This document shows positions 10,313 to 20,019 of a stretch of 37,273 nucleotides of DNA, one piece after another. This DNA is from Bombella intestini. Its GTDB lineage: Bacteria > Pseudomonadota > Alphaproteobacteria > Acetobacterales > Acetobacteraceae. Each line of letters starts with the position of its first letter. The stretch's first letter is position 1. The stretch is from positions 1 to 37,273 of the forward strand of contig NZ_JATM01000007.1 in the NCBI RefSeq assembly GCF_002003665.1, in the 5' to 3' direction. Position numbers and translations under genes: made by a program. A model generated the notes under the pieces. It was not told where the DNA came from. It ran no database searches and saw only the letters and a list, made by a program, of their open reading frames with translations.

Positions 10313-10341
10313 GACCCGTAAACGGGTTCCCGTGCTATAGC
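10313..10341 (+). promoter_or_regulatory. Candidate rlmN promoter with an inverted repeat
   Basis: A perfect inverted repeat, ACCCGT-AA-ACGGGT, covers 10313-10326. An extended -10-like TGCTATAGC lies at 10333-10341, with CTGACC upstream as a weak -35. The distance from the -10 to the rlmN ATG at 10348 is about seven bases, so transcription could begin at or next to the start codon. This is inference from consensus only. Confidence 0.4.
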
Positions 10342-10347
10342 CGCCCC

Positions 10348-11571
10348 ATGACACATCCGATGCCCTCTTCTTCCCCTGTTTCCTCCGATGCCGTAAATGC
10401 CCTCAATGAAAGCGAGCGCAAACGCATTGAGGCTAAATCCGCCCTTTTTGCTCCGCCTACACCCGTCACGGAAGACGGGCGGCGTGAACTGGTCGGCCTA
10501 TCCCGGGAAGAACTGGCCGAGGTCCTAACCGAGATCGGCGAGAAGCCCTTCCGAGCCAAGCAACTTTGGCACTGGATTTACCATCAGGGCGTGACGGATT
10601 TTTCCCGCATGTCCACAATCGCCAAGCCATTGCAAGCCAAGCTGGAGAAGCACTTCATCGTTGGCCGCCCCAGCCTGACGACCCAGCAGACATCCAAGGA
10701 TGATACCCGTAAATTCCTGTTCCGCTTCCGTGACGGGCAGGAGGCCGAAACTGTCTATATTCCGGACCGGCGGGAAGACCGAGGGGCTGTCTGTATTTCC
10801 TCGCAGGTAGGCTGCACACTATCGTGCACCTTCTGCCATACAGGCACGCAGAAGCTCGTCCGTAACCTAGGTGCTGCCGAGATTGTCGGACAGTTCATGG
10901 CGGCACGAGACAGCTATGGTGAATGGCCCAGCCCCAAGGGAGACACCCCCCGCCTGCTCTCCACCATCGTCCTGATGGGCATGGGGGAGCCACTGTATAA
11001 TTACGAAAATGTCGCCAAAGCCATGAAAATCATCATGGATGGCGAAGGCATCGCCCTCTCCCGCCGGCGCATCACGCTTTCGACCTCAGGTGTCGTACCT
11101 ATGATGGACCGTTGCGGGGACGAGCTGGGCATCAATCTGGCCATTTCCCTCCATGCTGTCCGCAATGACCTGCGGGACCAGCTGGTCCCGCTGAACAGGA
11201 AATACCCGATTGAAGAGCTGATGGCTGCCTGTCATCGTTACCCGGCAGCCTCCAATTCCCGCCGCATCACTTTTGAATACATCATGATTAAAGATGTAAA
11301 TGACAGTGATGCCGAGGCTAGGGAGTTAGTACGGCTGATCCGTGGTCTGCCTGCCAAGGTTAATCTCATTCCCTTCAACCCGTGGCCGGGATCGGACTTC
11401 CGCCCTTCCACACGGGAGCGTCTGGCTAGTTTCGCCCAGATCATCATGGATGCCGGCTATGCGGCCCCCATCCGTATGCCTCGTGGTAAGGACATCCTCG
11501 CCGCCTGTGGGCAGCTCAAGACGCAGAGCGAACGGAAGCGGCAAGCAGAATCACGCAATAAGGAGGCATAA
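10348..11571 (+). CDS. rlmN: Dual-specificity 23S rRNA/tRNA adenine-C2 methyltransferase (radical SAM)
   Basis: A 407-residue radical-SAM enzyme that methylates A2503 of 23S rRNA and A37 of some tRNAs. The [4Fe-4S] cysteines are Cys156, Cys160 and Cys163 in GCTLSCTFCHTG. GMGEPLYNYENV and STSGVVP are the expected SAM-site segments. The catalytic C-terminal Cys is in DILAACGQ. The first 45 residues are low-complexity and extend beyond the usual start near ELVGLSREEL, so a later start is possible, although no ribosome site is seen for one. No ribosome site is visible before 10348 either. Confidence 0.96.
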   Translation: MTHPMPSSSPVSSDAVNALNESERKRIEAKSALFAPPTPVTEDGRRELVGLSREELAEVLTEIGEKPFRAKQLWHWIYHQGVTDFSRMSTIAKPLQAKLEKHFIVGRPSLTTQQTSKDDTRKFLFRFRDGQEAETVYIPDRREDRGAVCISSQVGCTLSCTFCHTGTQKLVRNLGAAEIVGQFMAARDSYGEWPSPKGDTPRLLSTIVLMGMGEPLYNYENVAKAMKIIMDGEGIALSRRRITLSTSGVVPMMDRCGDELGINLAISLHAVRNDLRDQLVPLNRKYPIEELMAACHRYPAASNSRRITFEYIMIKDVNDSDAEARELVRLIRGLPAKVNLIPFNPWPGSDFRPSTRERLASFAQIIMDAGYAAPIRMPRGKDILAACGQLKTQSERKRQAESRNKEA

Positions 11572-11602
11572 ACCTCCCCTTGCGGGGCGGGCCTCTGGCC
11601 CA

Positions 11603-11629
11603 ATGGTCTGACAAATGTTACAAGACCAT
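11603..11629. promoter_or_regulatory. Inverted repeat in the argG upstream region
   Basis: ATGGTCT at 11603-11609 and AGACCAT at 11623-11629 form 7-bp arms around 13 bases. CTGACA overlaps the left arm and an AT-rich -10-like stretch (ATAACT, 17 bases downstream) follows, so the repeat would cover the promoter. It may be an operator; the factor is unknown. Confidence 0.35.
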
Positions 11630-11681
11630 AATAACTTAACGATATCTGGTTCTGTCTTTCAGCAGAGGATACATAGCGACC

Positions 11682-12914
11682 ATGAGCAAAGCCTCAGGCA
11701 TCAAAAAAGTCGTTCTAGCCTATTCCGGTGGGTTGGATACATCCGTCATTCTCCGCTGGCTTCAGGAGCATTACGGCTGCGAAGTTGTGACCTTCACGGC
11801 CGACCTCGGCCAGGGTGAAGAGCTGGAGCCCGCACGCCGCAAGGCTGAGTCCCTCGGCGTGAAAGAAATCTTTGTCGAAGACCTGCGGGAAACCTTCGTC
11901 AAGGATTACGTCTTCCCGATGTTTCGGGCCAACACGGTTTATGAGGGTCAGTACCTGCTGGGCACCTCCATCGCACGCCCGCTGATCTCCAAGCGTCAGA
12001 TTGAGATTGCCGAGGCTGTCGGGGCTGATGCCGTGGCACATGGTGCAACAGGTAAAGGGAACGATCAGGTTCGCTTCGAGCTGTCCTATTACGCCCTGAA
12101 GCCAGACGTGAAGGTCATCGCCCCGTGGCGTGAATGGGACCTGACATCCCGCACCAAGCTGCTGGACTTTGCCGAGAAGAACCAGATTCCCGTCACCAAG
12201 GACAAGCGCGGCGAAGCCCCCTTCTCCGTGGATGCCAACCTGCTGCATTCTTCTTCCGAAGGGAAGATTCTGGAAGATCCCTCCCTTCCGCCAGATGAGA
12301 TCGTCTTCCAGCGCACCATTTCCCCGGAAGCTGCGCCGGACAAAGCTACCGAAATCACCATTGACTTCAAGCATGGCGACCCGGTGGCTATTAATGGTGA
12401 AGCCCTCTCCCCGGCTACCCTGCTCGCCCGCCTCAATGAGCTGGGTAAAGCAAACGGCATTGGCCGTCTCGACATCGTAGAGAACCGCTTTGTCGGCATG
12501 AAGTCCCGTGGGATTTATGAAACACCGGGCGGGACCATCCTGCTTCAGGCTCACCGTTCCATGGAATCCATCACGCTGGATCGTGAGGCTGCCCACCTCA
12601 AGGACAGCATCATGCCCCGCTATGCAGAGCTGATCTATAACGGCCTGTGGTTCTCCCCGGAACGCCACATGCTACAGGCACTGATCGACAGTAGCCAGCA
12701 GCATGTGAATGGTCGTGTCCGCCTGAAGCTCTATAAGGGTAATGTCATCTGCGTGGGCCGTGAAAGCCCCGACAGCCTATACGATGCCCGTGTCGTGACC
12801 TTTGAGGATGACGAAGGTGCCTATAATCAGGTCGATGCTCAGGGCTTCATCCGCCTGAACGCCCTGCGCCTGCGACTGGGTGCCAATAAAGGACGCCGCG
12901 GCGGCACACCCTGA
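11682..12914 (+). CDS. argG: Argininosuccinate synthase
   Basis: A 410-residue enzyme joining citrulline and aspartate with ATP to give argininosuccinate, the penultimate step of arginine synthesis. The N-terminal PP-loop AYSGGLDTS binds [17 protein letters not shown] and the later [11 protein letters not shown]-type segment (here [11 protein letters not shown]) are family signatures. AGAGGAT lies about 13 bases before the ATG at 11682. It is a single-gene unit: its own upstream region with an inverted repeat and a strong terminator just after the stop. Confidence 0.98.
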   Translation: MSKASGIKKVVLAYSGGLDTSVILRWLQEHYGCEVVTFTADLGQGEELEPARRKAESLGVKEIFVEDLRETFVKDYVFPMFRANTVYEGQYLLGTSIARPLISKRQIEIAEAVGADAVAHGATGKGNDQVRFELSYYALKPDVKVIAPWREWDLTSRTKLLDFAEKNQIPVTKDKRGEAPFSVDANLLHSSSEGKILEDPSLPPDEIVFQRTISPEAAPDKATEITIDFKHGDPVAINGEALSPATLLARLNELGKANGIGRLDIVENRFVGMKSRGIYETPGGTILLQAHRSMESITLDREAAHLKDSIMPRYAELIYNGLWFSPERHMLQALIDSSQQHVNGRVRLKLYKGNVICVGRESPDSLYDARVVTFEDDEGAYNQVDAQGFIRLNALRLRLGANKGRRGGTP

Positions 12915-12930
12915 TCCCGCGTCCTTATCC

Positions 12931-12969
12931 CCTGCTGGGCTGTAACAGCCCGGCAGGTCTGTCTCTTCT
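12931..12969 (+). terminator. argG transcription terminator
   Basis: A 12-bp stem (12931-12942 with 12946-12957, one G-U pair) closes a three-base loop and is followed by a pyrimidine-rich run, TCTGTCTCTTCT. It starts 16 bases after the argG stop. The U-tract is imperfect. Confidence 0.75.
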
Positions 12970-12994
12970 CTCCCGTTTGCAAAGAGGCGTCTCC

Positions 12995-13498
12995 ATGTCC
13001 CATTGTCTGCGTTCTCTCTTCCGTTATCTGCCTGCCTGTGCGCTGGCTGGTCTGCTCGGCATGACTGCCTGCTCCGGCGGACCCAAACCGGACCTGACAC
13101 CCCAGCAATTCATGGATCAGGTCTATAAACAACCGGGAGTGCAGAAACTTCCGGATGGCCTCGCCTATAAAGTGCTGAAATCTGGCCCCAAGGATGCACC
13201 GCATCCACAAAAAGGCGCCACTATGATGGTCATTTATGAAGGCCGCCTGCCAGATGGTGGCATCTTTGACGCATCCGAGATGCACACCGGGGCCGCCTAT
13301 ATGGAGATGCCTCTGGATGGTGTCATCGAAGGCTGGATGGAAGGGCTTCCTATGATGCGTGTCGGCGATACATGGGAACTCTACGTCCCTCCCCAGCTGG
13401 GTTACGGCAAGCGGGCCATGGGGATCATCCCCCCCAACAGCCCGCTGATCTTCAAAATCCAGCTTCTGGGTGTCGAGGATGACAACACCTTACAGTAA
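12995..13498 (+). CDS. FKBP-type peptidyl-prolyl cis-trans isomerase, predicted lipoprotein
   Basis: A 167-residue protein. A signal sequence ends in a lipobox-like GMTAC with Cys26, so it should be lipid-anchored at the periplasmic side. The FKBP fold covers about residues 55-160: VIYEGRLPDGGIFDAS, the active-site MPLDGVIEGWMEGLPMMRVGDTWEL, and PPQLGYGKRAMGIIPPNSPLIFKIQLL. It catalyses proline isomerisation and probably helps fold secreted proteins. ATG 12995 is preferred over the upstream TTG at 12977 because AAAGAGG lies just before it. Hairpins on both sides make it a single-gene unit. Confidence 0.9.
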   Translation: MSHCLRSLFRYLPACALAGLLGMTACSGGPKPDLTPQQFMDQVYKQPGVQKLPDGLAYKVLKSGPKDAPHPQKGATMMVIYEGRLPDGGIFDASEMHTGAAYMEMPLDGVIEGWMEGLPMMRVGDTWELYVPPQLGYGKRAMGIIPPNSPLIFKIQLLGVEDDNTLQ

Positions 13499-13542
13499 TA
13501 AGACTGCTCCCCTTCTCTGACCAGCCCTCCATGCAGGGTCCC

Positions 13543-13584
13543 TGCCGCCCCCTCACTCCTGAGCGGGCGGCATCTCTCTATCCT
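13543..13584 (+). terminator. Terminator after the FKBP gene
   Basis: TGCCGCCC (13543-13550) pairs with GGGCGGCA (13565-13572), followed by a TCTCTCTATCCT tract. The run is pyrimidine-rich rather than pure T, so efficiency is uncertain. Confidence 0.55.
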
Positions 13585-13597
13585 CTTCCGCAGGACA

Positions 13598-14593
13598 ATG
13601 TTCATGCAGCGCGTTTTTTCTGGCATCCAGCCAACAGGTATCCCTCATCTTGGCAACTATCTTGGGGCAATCCGCAACTGGGTTACCCTGCAGAAAGACC
13701 ATGACTGCCTGTTCTGCCTTGTGGACATGCACTCCCTGACCATGCCGTGGTCCCCCGAGGCCCTGCGTGAACAGACCCTCGCTTCCACTGCCTGCCTTCT
13801 AGCCTCCGGCATCGACCCGACACGCCTCTATAACCAGTCTGCCGTTAGCGCCCATGCCCGCCTTGGCTGGATTTTTAACTGTGTGTCCCGTCTGGGCTGG
13901 TTGAACCGCATGACGCAGTTCAAAGACAAAGCTGGTAAAAACCGGGAAAATCATTCTGCGGGTCTCTATGTCTATCCCAACCTAATGGCTGCGGACATTC
14001 TGGCCTTCCACGCCACACGGGTTCCTGTCGGGGACGACCAGCGGCAGCATCTTGAGCTAGCCAATGACATCGCCCAAAAATTCAATCACGATATGGGTGT
14101 TGAGTTCTTCCCGCTCATCGAACCGCTCATCCCGCCTCATGCCGCCCGTGTGATGAGCCTACGGGATGGCAGCAAGAAAATGTCTAAGTCCGATCCATCC
14201 GCCCAGAGCCGCATCATTCTGAATGATACAGCGGATGAAATTGCCCAGAAGATCCGTAAGGCCCGTACGGATGCCGAGCCCCTCCCCAGTGAAGAAGCCG
14301 GACTGGAAGGCCGCCCAGAAGCCCGAAACCTGCTGACCATCTACGCTGCCATGTCCAACAAGACGCTGGCCGATGTGTTGACACAGTTTGCTGGCCAGGG
14401 TTTCGGCACCTTCAAACAGGCTCTGGCTGATCTGCTGGTTGAGACGCTGGCTCCTGTTGCTGATGAGACACGCCGCCTGATGGATGACAAGGCCCACCTT
14501 ATGCAAGTTCTGCGGCAGGGAGCCGAGCGCGCCCGTGCTGTCTCTGAACCTATCGTCAGTGAAGCAGAAAAGCTGGTTGGTTTCCTTCGCTAA
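13598..14593 (+). CDS. trpS: Tryptophanyl-tRNA synthetase
   Basis: A 331-residue class I aminoacyl-tRNA synthetase, the normal length for TrpRS. The HIGH-type motif appears as PHLGNYLG near the N-terminus after SGIQPTG, and KMSKS is present near residue 194. [24 protein letters not shown] is the conserved Trp/adenylate region. ATG 13598 and ATG 13604 are both possible starts; the second places [11 protein letters not shown] at the usual distance. It ends against the convergent lpxB, with a shared terminator between. Confidence 0.97.
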   Translation: MFMQRVFSGIQPTGIPHLGNYLGAIRNWVTLQKDHDCLFCLVDMHSLTMPWSPEALREQTLASTACLLASGIDPTRLYNQSAVSAHARLGWIFNCVSRLGWLNRMTQFKDKAGKNRENHSAGLYVYPNLMAADILAFHATRVPVGDDQRQHLELANDIAQKFNHDMGVEFFPLIEPLIPPHAARVMSLRDGSKKMSKSDPSAQSRIILNDTADEIAQKIRKARTDAEPLPSEEAGLEGRPEARNLLTIYAAMSNKTLADVLTQFAGQGFGTFKQALADLLVETLAPVADETRRLMDDKAHLMQVLRQGAERARAVSEPIVSEAEKLVGFLR

Positions 14594-14615
14594 GGTGACC
14601 ACCTTCTCCACACAA

Positions 14616-14648
14616 AAAAGGCCTGCCCCCATAGGAGCAGGCCTTTTC
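14616..14648. terminator. Bidirectional terminator between trpS and lpxB
   Basis: AAAAGGCCTGC (14616-14626) and GCAGGCCTTTT (14637-14647) form an 11-bp stem with a 10-base loop. The stem has A- and T-tracts on its two sides, so it can end transcription from both converging genes. It sits 22 bases after the trpS stop and 9 bases before the lpxB stop. Confidence 0.9.
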
Positions 14649-14656
14649 CATGAAAC

Positions 14657-15871
14657 CTATATTTCAGACAGTGGCGTTTCCATAAGGTCCAACACTTGCT
14701 TTGCCGCTGACATAGCTGGCAACTCACCATCTGGGGCCTCCAACATAGCCAAGATATCCCCAAAAGCCTCTCGCTGAGCCTGACGCTTCGTCTCATCCGT
14801 TAGAAGGGATGTTATCTCATCGGCGAGCTTCTGGGGGTTGCAATCATGCTGCACCAGTTCTGGAACAACTTCCCGCCCTGCCAGAATATTGATCATAGAA
14901 ATATAGGGTAGTCGTAGAAACAACCGCCCCAGCAAAGCCGATATTGGGTTCACCTTGTACGTCACCGCCATAGGGACGCCCCCGATGGCCAGCTCCAGAA
15001 TCGATGTACCCGATTTTGTCAGCGCACAATCCGCCGCACGAATGGCATCATGTTTATCTTCCGTATCTGTCAGGATAGACGGATGAACAGCCCAATGCCG
15101 CACCATCTTCCGGACCAATGGAGCCATACCGGAAGTCGCCGGGATGACCGGCTGAAGATCAGGAAAACGCTTATGGAGGATAGTTAGCGTCTTCTCAAAC
15201 ACGGGCAGGAGCTGCGGAACCTCTGATGAGCGACTACCCGGCATAAGGATCAGAATGGGGCTGCTCGGCCGAAGGTCATGTCGTTTGAAGAAACGTAAGG
15301 CCTTACCATGTGCCACACCCGACTGTAGGATAGGATGCCCGACAAACCGGCCTTCTGGCAGACCTCGATCTGCAAACCATTTTTCTTCAAAAGGAAAGAG
15401 GCAAAGCAATCGGTGCCATAACCCTCGGTACCCTTTGACCCGGCTCTCCCGCCATGCCCAGACCTGTGGGGCCACATAATGCAGCCGCCGAACATTCAGC
15501 TTGCGGATACGCTTTAGCAAGCGAAATGAGAAGCCCGGACTATCAATAGTAATAACAATATCCGGGCGGCGCAGTTCGATATCCTGTTCCGCCTCTAGAA
15601 GCCTCTGGGAAAGCAGACGCAAGCGAGGCAGAACCTCCATGAAGCCCATGACCGTGAGGTCTTCCATAGGGAAAAGGCTCCGCAGGCCTCGGGCTTCCAT
15701 CCGCCCTCCCCCGACACCGGCAAAAACCAATGTCGGGTCGATACGGTGCAGGGCCTGCATGAGACGGGCACCGATACTATCCCCGCTTGGTTCCCCTGCG
15801 AGAATCCAGATTACCCGACCATGCTGGTGAAGGGGAACCTCACCTTCGACAGGAGCGCCCACATCCACCAT
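14657..15871 (-). CDS. lpxB: Lipid-A-disaccharide synthase
   Basis: A 404-residue GT19 glycosyltransferase that joins UDP-2,3-diacylglucosamine and lipid X in lipid A synthesis at the inner membrane. The N-terminal WILAGEPSGDSIGARLM and VFAGVGGGRME, the central VAPQVWAWRESR, MPGSRSSEVPQLLPVF and the C-terminal ALTKSGTSILELAIGGVPM are family signatures. It begins 36 bases after the pheT stop on the same strand, so it is probably co-transcribed with pheST. That is unusual, because lpxB normally sits in the lpxD-fabZ-lpxA cluster. Confidence 0.96.
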   Translation of the reverse strand: MVDVGAPVEGEVPLHQHGRVIWILAGEPSGDSIGARLMQALHRIDPTLVFAGVGGGRMEARGLRSLFPMEDLTVMGFMEVLPRLRLLSQRLLEAEQDIELRRPDIVITIDSPGFSFRLLKRIRKLNVRRLHYVAPQVWAWRESRVKGYRGLWHRLLCLFPFEEKWFADRGLPEGRFVGHPILQSGVAHGKALRFFKRHDLRPSSPILILMPGSRSSEVPQLLPVFEKTLTILHKRFPDLQPVIPATSGMAPLVRKMVRHWAVHPSILTDTEDKHDAIRAADCALTKSGTSILELAIGGVPMAVTYKVNPISALLGRLFLRLPYISMINILAGREVVPELVQHDCNPQKLADEITSLLTDETKRQAQREAFGDILAMLEAPDGELPAMSAAKQVLDLMETPLSEI

Positions 15872-15907
15872 GACATCATTCCCTTCGTTGCACCGCCACC
15901 ATCTGGA

Positions 15908-18376
15908 TCAACGGCGGAGCGTTGCCCCCGTGGCCTTCTGGACAGAACTTTCCACCGCTGCCATCAGGGCGTCAAGCTGTGCGTCTGTCAGGCTATCCTT
16001 CTGCGGCTGGAGAGTAACCTCCACACCAAGGGATCGGTGCCCAGCCGGGACGGAGCCACCTTCAAAGACATCGAAAAGACGCACATCCGTGATTAGCTTA
16101 CGGTCCGCCATCCGAACAGCCTTCAGAACATCCTGAATCTGGACGTTTCTATCAGCAAGGAAGGCAAAGTCACGCCGCACAGGCTGAAGGGCCGAAAGAG
16201 CCGGAGCTGCTTTACGCTTCACCTTGGGCAGTGGGACCTTATCCAGCGTTACCTCAAAAAGTGCTACCGTACCGCCAAGCCCAAAATGACGGGCCACACG
16301 GGGATGCAATTCCCCGAAACTGCCCAGCACAAGCTTAGGACCTTGCCGCACAACGCCAGACCGGCCCGGATGGTAGTAGCTGGGGGCATCCTGCGTACTG
16401 CTCAGGGACGCTTCCGCTACCCCAAGGGCGGTAAGAACCGCCATCAAATCAGCCTTAGCATCCATCCAAGAGGGTTCCGCAGCGGGCTGGCCGGGAGCAC
16501 GGGCACTCACACCGCCACGCACACCTGCCAGCACCAGACGGTTACCCTGCTGCCCGAAGCAGGGGCCTAGCTCGAAGAAAGAGGCATCACCCGCAAAACC
16601 CTGCCCGTGGGCCAGATTCCGCCCCAATGCCCGCAGCAAGTTGATGATTGAGGTCGGACGAAGCTGATTCAAATCCGTGGCAATCGGATTCAACAGACGG
16701 TCATCTTCCCGCACTTCTTCAAACAGGGCAGCATCTTGGTCGGAGACAAATGAGAACCCTACAGTCTCCATCAGACCACGCCCAGCGCACAGACGGCGCA
16801 GAAGGGATGCTCTGGCCTGCTGCGCTGTCACGGCTGGAGCGGGTACCATATGCGCCCGAGGCAGCGAGAGGGCTGGAACCTCATCCAAACCACGGATGCG
16901 CAGAACTTCCTCGACCAGATCGGCCTCGGCTTCCATACTCTCAACGCTCGCCGCAGCCTGTGCAGCAACGGCAGCATCCAGCGTTTCAGACTGCGCCAGA
17001 CCATGCCCGGCCGCTACATCATTACGCCAAGACGGCACAGAGAAAACGGCCTTCTCTGCCGTGCGATCCTGAACCTCAAAACCCAGAGCCTCCAGAATAT
17101 CAACGGCCCTATCCGTTTCAATCTCCAGTCCGCCCAATGTAGCCAGACGCTCGAAACGCAGGCTGGCCGTTCTCTGCCATGCTGGTTCTGCGCCTGCTTC
17201 AGTCACTTCACTCGGCGTGCCACCACATAGTTCCACAATCAGGGCTGTAGCGGCTTCCAAACCAGAGCGTACGAGGGCTGGGTCTACCCCACGCTCGAAG
17301 CGATAGCGGGCATCAGTCTGCACACCAAGACGACGCCCTGTCAGGGCGATACGCACGGGGTCGAACAAGGCGGATTCCACGAAGACATCAACCGTCTCAT
17401 TCGTAACCGCACTAGCCTCTCCGCCGATGATGCCTGCAAGAGACTGCACACCAGCATCATCCACAATAACGAGATCGTCCTTCCCCAGAATGAGCTCCTG
17501 CCCATCCAAAGCCCGGAAATGCTCGCCCATGCCAGATGTCAGAGACAATCGGCCGCCTGTCAGGCGGGATGCATCGAACACATGTAGGGGGCGACCAATA
17601 TTCATCATCAGATAATTGGTCACATCCACCAAGGCCGACTGCGGCCGCAGCCCCACACTCTCCAGACGCCGTTGCAGCCAAGCAGGGCTGGGACCGTTCT
17701 TCACACCACGGATCAACCGCCCTGTCACATAGGAACAGGCCGGATGGTCCAGCTCCCAGCGGATCGGACAGTCGCCCTGCCCTTCCACTGTTTTCGTCAA
17801 CCACGGTTTCAGGGTGCCTAGACCAGCCGCTGCGAGATCGCGGGCAATCCCTCGGACGCTCAACGCATCGCCACGGTTAGGGGTAATAGCAATCTCGATG
17901 ACCGGATCATCCAGCTTGGCATAGCGGACATAATCCTCACCCAACGGGGCACCATCAGGCAGCTCCGCAATGCCGTTGGTTTCCTCACCGATTCCGAGTT
18001 CCCGCAGGGAACAGAGCATCCCGTTACTGGTCTGACCACGGATTTTCCCCGGCTTGATCGTCATATCGCTACCGGGAATGTAGGTACCCGGTGGGGCGAA
18101 AATGACATGCAACCCCGTGCGAGCATTCGGCGCACCACAGACGACCTGCACTTCCTCAAAGCCTTTACCCGCAGACACCCGGCAAAGCTGGAGACGGTCG
18201 GCATCCGGATGACGGGAAGCCTCCAGAATTTTCGCTGTACGGAACCCGGCCAGACGTTCAGTCGGGTCATCCACATTTTCGACCTCAAGGCCGATGCGGT
18301 TTAATGTCGCGCAGATATCATCCAAAGACGCCGTGGTATCGAGGTGATCCCGCAGCCATGAGAGTGAAAATTTCAT
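15908..18376 (-). CDS. pheT: Phenylalanyl-tRNA synthetase beta subunit
   Basis: An 822-residue protein starting MKFSLSWLRDHLD, the usual bacterial PheT start. The domains in order are: an N-terminal part and EMAP-type tRNA-binding domain (about 40-150, with DADRLQLCRVSAG), the B3/B4 editing domain (about 210-390, with PITPNRGD-type text seen here as ITPNRGDALSVRG upstream), B5 (about 400-475), the catalytic-like core, and the C-terminal FDX-ACB anticodon-binding domain ending near KATGATLRR. It pairs with PheS as an alpha2-beta2 enzyme. One base separates it from the pheS stop. Confidence 0.97.
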   Translation of the reverse strand: MKFSLSWLRDHLDTTASLDDICATLNRIGLEVENVDDPTERLAGFRTAKILEASRHPDADRLQLCRVSAGKGFEEVQVVCGAPNARTGLHVIFAPPGTYIPGSDMTIKPGKIRGQTSNGMLCSLRELGIGEETNGIAELPDGAPLGEDYVRYAKLDDPVIEIAITPNRGDALSVRGIARDLAAAGLGTLKPWLTKTVEGQGDCPIRWELDHPACSYVTGRLIRGVKNGPSPAWLQRRLESVGLRPQSALVDVTNYLMMNIGRPLHVFDASRLTGGRLSLTSGMGEHFRALDGQELILGKDDLVIVDDAGVQSLAGIIGGEASAVTNETVDVFVESALFDPVRIALTGRRLGVQTDARYRFERGVDPALVRSGLEAATALIVELCGGTPSEVTEAGAEPAWQRTASLRFERLATLGGLEIETDRAVDILEALGFEVQDRTAEKAVFSVPSWRNDVAAGHGLAQSETLDAAVAAQAAASVESMEAEADLVEEVLRIRGLDEVPALSLPRAHMVPAPAVTAQQARASLLRRLCAGRGLMETVGFSFVSDQDAALFEEVREDDRLLNPIATDLNQLRPTSIINLLRALGRNLAHGQGFAGDASFFELGPCFGQQGNRLVLAGVRGGVSARAPGQPAAEPSWMDAKADLMAVLTALGVAEASLSSTQDAPSYYHPGRSGVVRQGPKLVLGSFGELHPRVARHFGLGGTVALFEVTLDKVPLPKVKRKAAPALSALQPVRRDFAFLADRNVQIQDVLKAVRMADRKLITDVRLFDVFEGGSVPAGHRSLGVEVTLQPQKDSLTDAQLDALMAAVESSVQKATGATLRR

Positions 18377-18377
18377 G

Positions 18378-19448
18378 TTAGAAACCCTCCGTCAGCGTTG
18401 CCGGGGACAGTGATGAAAAACCATAGTGACGCAGCCAGCGCAGGTCACTCTCATAGAAAGACCGCAGGTCCGTAATACCGTTCTTCAGCATGGCCAGACG
18501 TTCGATCCCCATACCAAACGCAAAGCCCTGCCATTCTGCCGGGTCCAGCCCGCAATTGCTCAGCACCCGGGCATGAACCATTCCAGCCCCCAGCACTTCT
18601 AACCAATCGGCACCACCGCCAATCACACCTGTTTCCCGTGACCAGCCGATATCAATTTCCATGGATGGCTCGGTAAAGGGAAAATAAGAGGCACGGAAAC
18701 GGACAGGCAGATCAGGCTGATTAAAGAAAGCCCTTAGGAACTCTGTCAGGCAACCTTTCAGATGGCCCAACGTGATGCCTTTCTCGATGACCAGCCCTTC
18801 GCACTGATGGAACATCGGGGAATGGGTAGCATCGTGATCAGCCCGGTAGGTCCGGCCGGGTGCAATAATACGAATCGGTGGCTTCTCGCCCAGCATAGTG
18901 CGGATCTGAACACCGGATGTCTGCGTCCGCAGCACACGCATTTCTTCACTCTCCCCAGTGGCAGGAAGGTAAAACGTGTCTTGCTCTGTCCGGGCTGGGT
19001 GATGTTCCGGCGTATTCAGGGCAGAGAAATTATGCCACTGGCTTTCAATATCCGGGCCTTCGGCTACATGGAAATCCATGGCCCCGAAAATAGTCGTAAT
19101 TTCCTCAATCGTCCGGCTAACGGGATGGATGAGGCCAATCGGTGCTGTAGCCGGTGGCTGGGTCACATCCACCGTTTCCTCCGCCAGACGTTGCTGGAGA
19201 GCCAACTCCTCGATTTCTTTACCACGCTGCTCGATCAGCCCTGTCAGCTCATCCCGCAGGCGGTTGAGGGCCTGTCCCCGCTCTTTCCGCTCCTCATGAG
19301 GGAATGAACCAAGCTGCCGGAGCAAACCAGTCAATTTACCGGAACGCCCCAACGTCCCTACGCGGACTGCATCCCACTCACTATGAGTTCTGGCCTCCTT
19401 TAGGGCCGCCAGCGTCTCATCCTTCAGCGTTTCGAGGTCATTGGCCAT
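18378..19448 (-). CDS. pheS: Phenylalanyl-tRNA synthetase alpha subunit
   Basis: The class II catalytic subunit charging tRNA-Phe. An N-terminal coiled coil precedes the core; THPARTEQDTFYLP-like text appears as EHHPARTEQDTFYLP. Motif 2 is RTYRADHDATHSPMFHQCEG and motif 3 is GFAFGMGIERLAML. I place the start at ATG 19448 (MANDLETLKDETL), which gives 356 residues, close to the family norm. The frame stays open upstream to 19601, but that part runs back through the terminator hairpin and is unlikely to be translated. Confidence 0.95.
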   Translation of the reverse strand: MANDLETLKDETLAALKEARTHSEWDAVRVGTLGRSGKLTGLLRQLGSFPHEERKERGQALNRLRDELTGLIEQRGKEIEELALQQRLAEETVDVTQPPATAPIGLIHPVSRTIEEITTIFGAMDFHVAEGPDIESQWHNFSALNTPEHHPARTEQDTFYLPATGESEEMRVLRTQTSGVQIRTMLGEKPPIRIIAPGRTYRADHDATHSPMFHQCEGLVIEKGITLGHLKGCLTEFLRAFFNQPDLPVRFRASYFPFTEPSMEIDIGWSRETGVIGGGADWLEVLGAGMVHARVLSNCGLDPAEWQGFAFGMGIERLAMLKNGITDLRSFYESDLRWLRHYGFSSLSPATLTEGF

Positions 19449-19548
19449 AGCCTGTCTTCCATCATCTCGTGAGCCTGTTTCAAAAACACCTCCCGCCCCC
19501 GTTTCGCCCCGAAGGACCGGATGTTGAGATATTTCTGAAGCAGCCTCA

Positions 19549-19585
19549 AAGAAAAACGGGCTGCTCCGTTGCCAGAACAGCCCGC
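19549..19585 (-). terminator. Terminator or attenuator between rplT and pheS
   Basis: Read on the minus strand, CGGGCTG and CAGCCCG (19584-19578 with 19563-19557) form a 7-bp stem with a 14-base loop, followed by TTTTTCTTT. It lies 65 bases after the rplT stop and about 100 bases before the pheS start. The simplest reading is the rpmI-rplT terminator. A role as a pheST attenuator is possible. Confidence 0.75.
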
Positions 19586-19648
19586 CATTCATCAGTCCCA
19601 TTCCTCACGGTCCCTCAAGAGTAGACCACGAGGCATTGGGGGATCCTC

Positions 19649-20002
<354 letters not shown>

Positions 20003-20019
20003 GGTTTTTCAAATCTCCC

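Noticed and set aside
15908-17880. Several long plus-strand open frames opposite pheT
   Set aside because: They lie antisense to a full-length pheT with all its domains and show no domain or start signal; high GC gives long antisense frames.
19449-19601. 51-residue N-terminal extension of PheS
   Set aside because: It would be translated from within the terminator region and is not part of the family; ATG 19448 gives the normal length.
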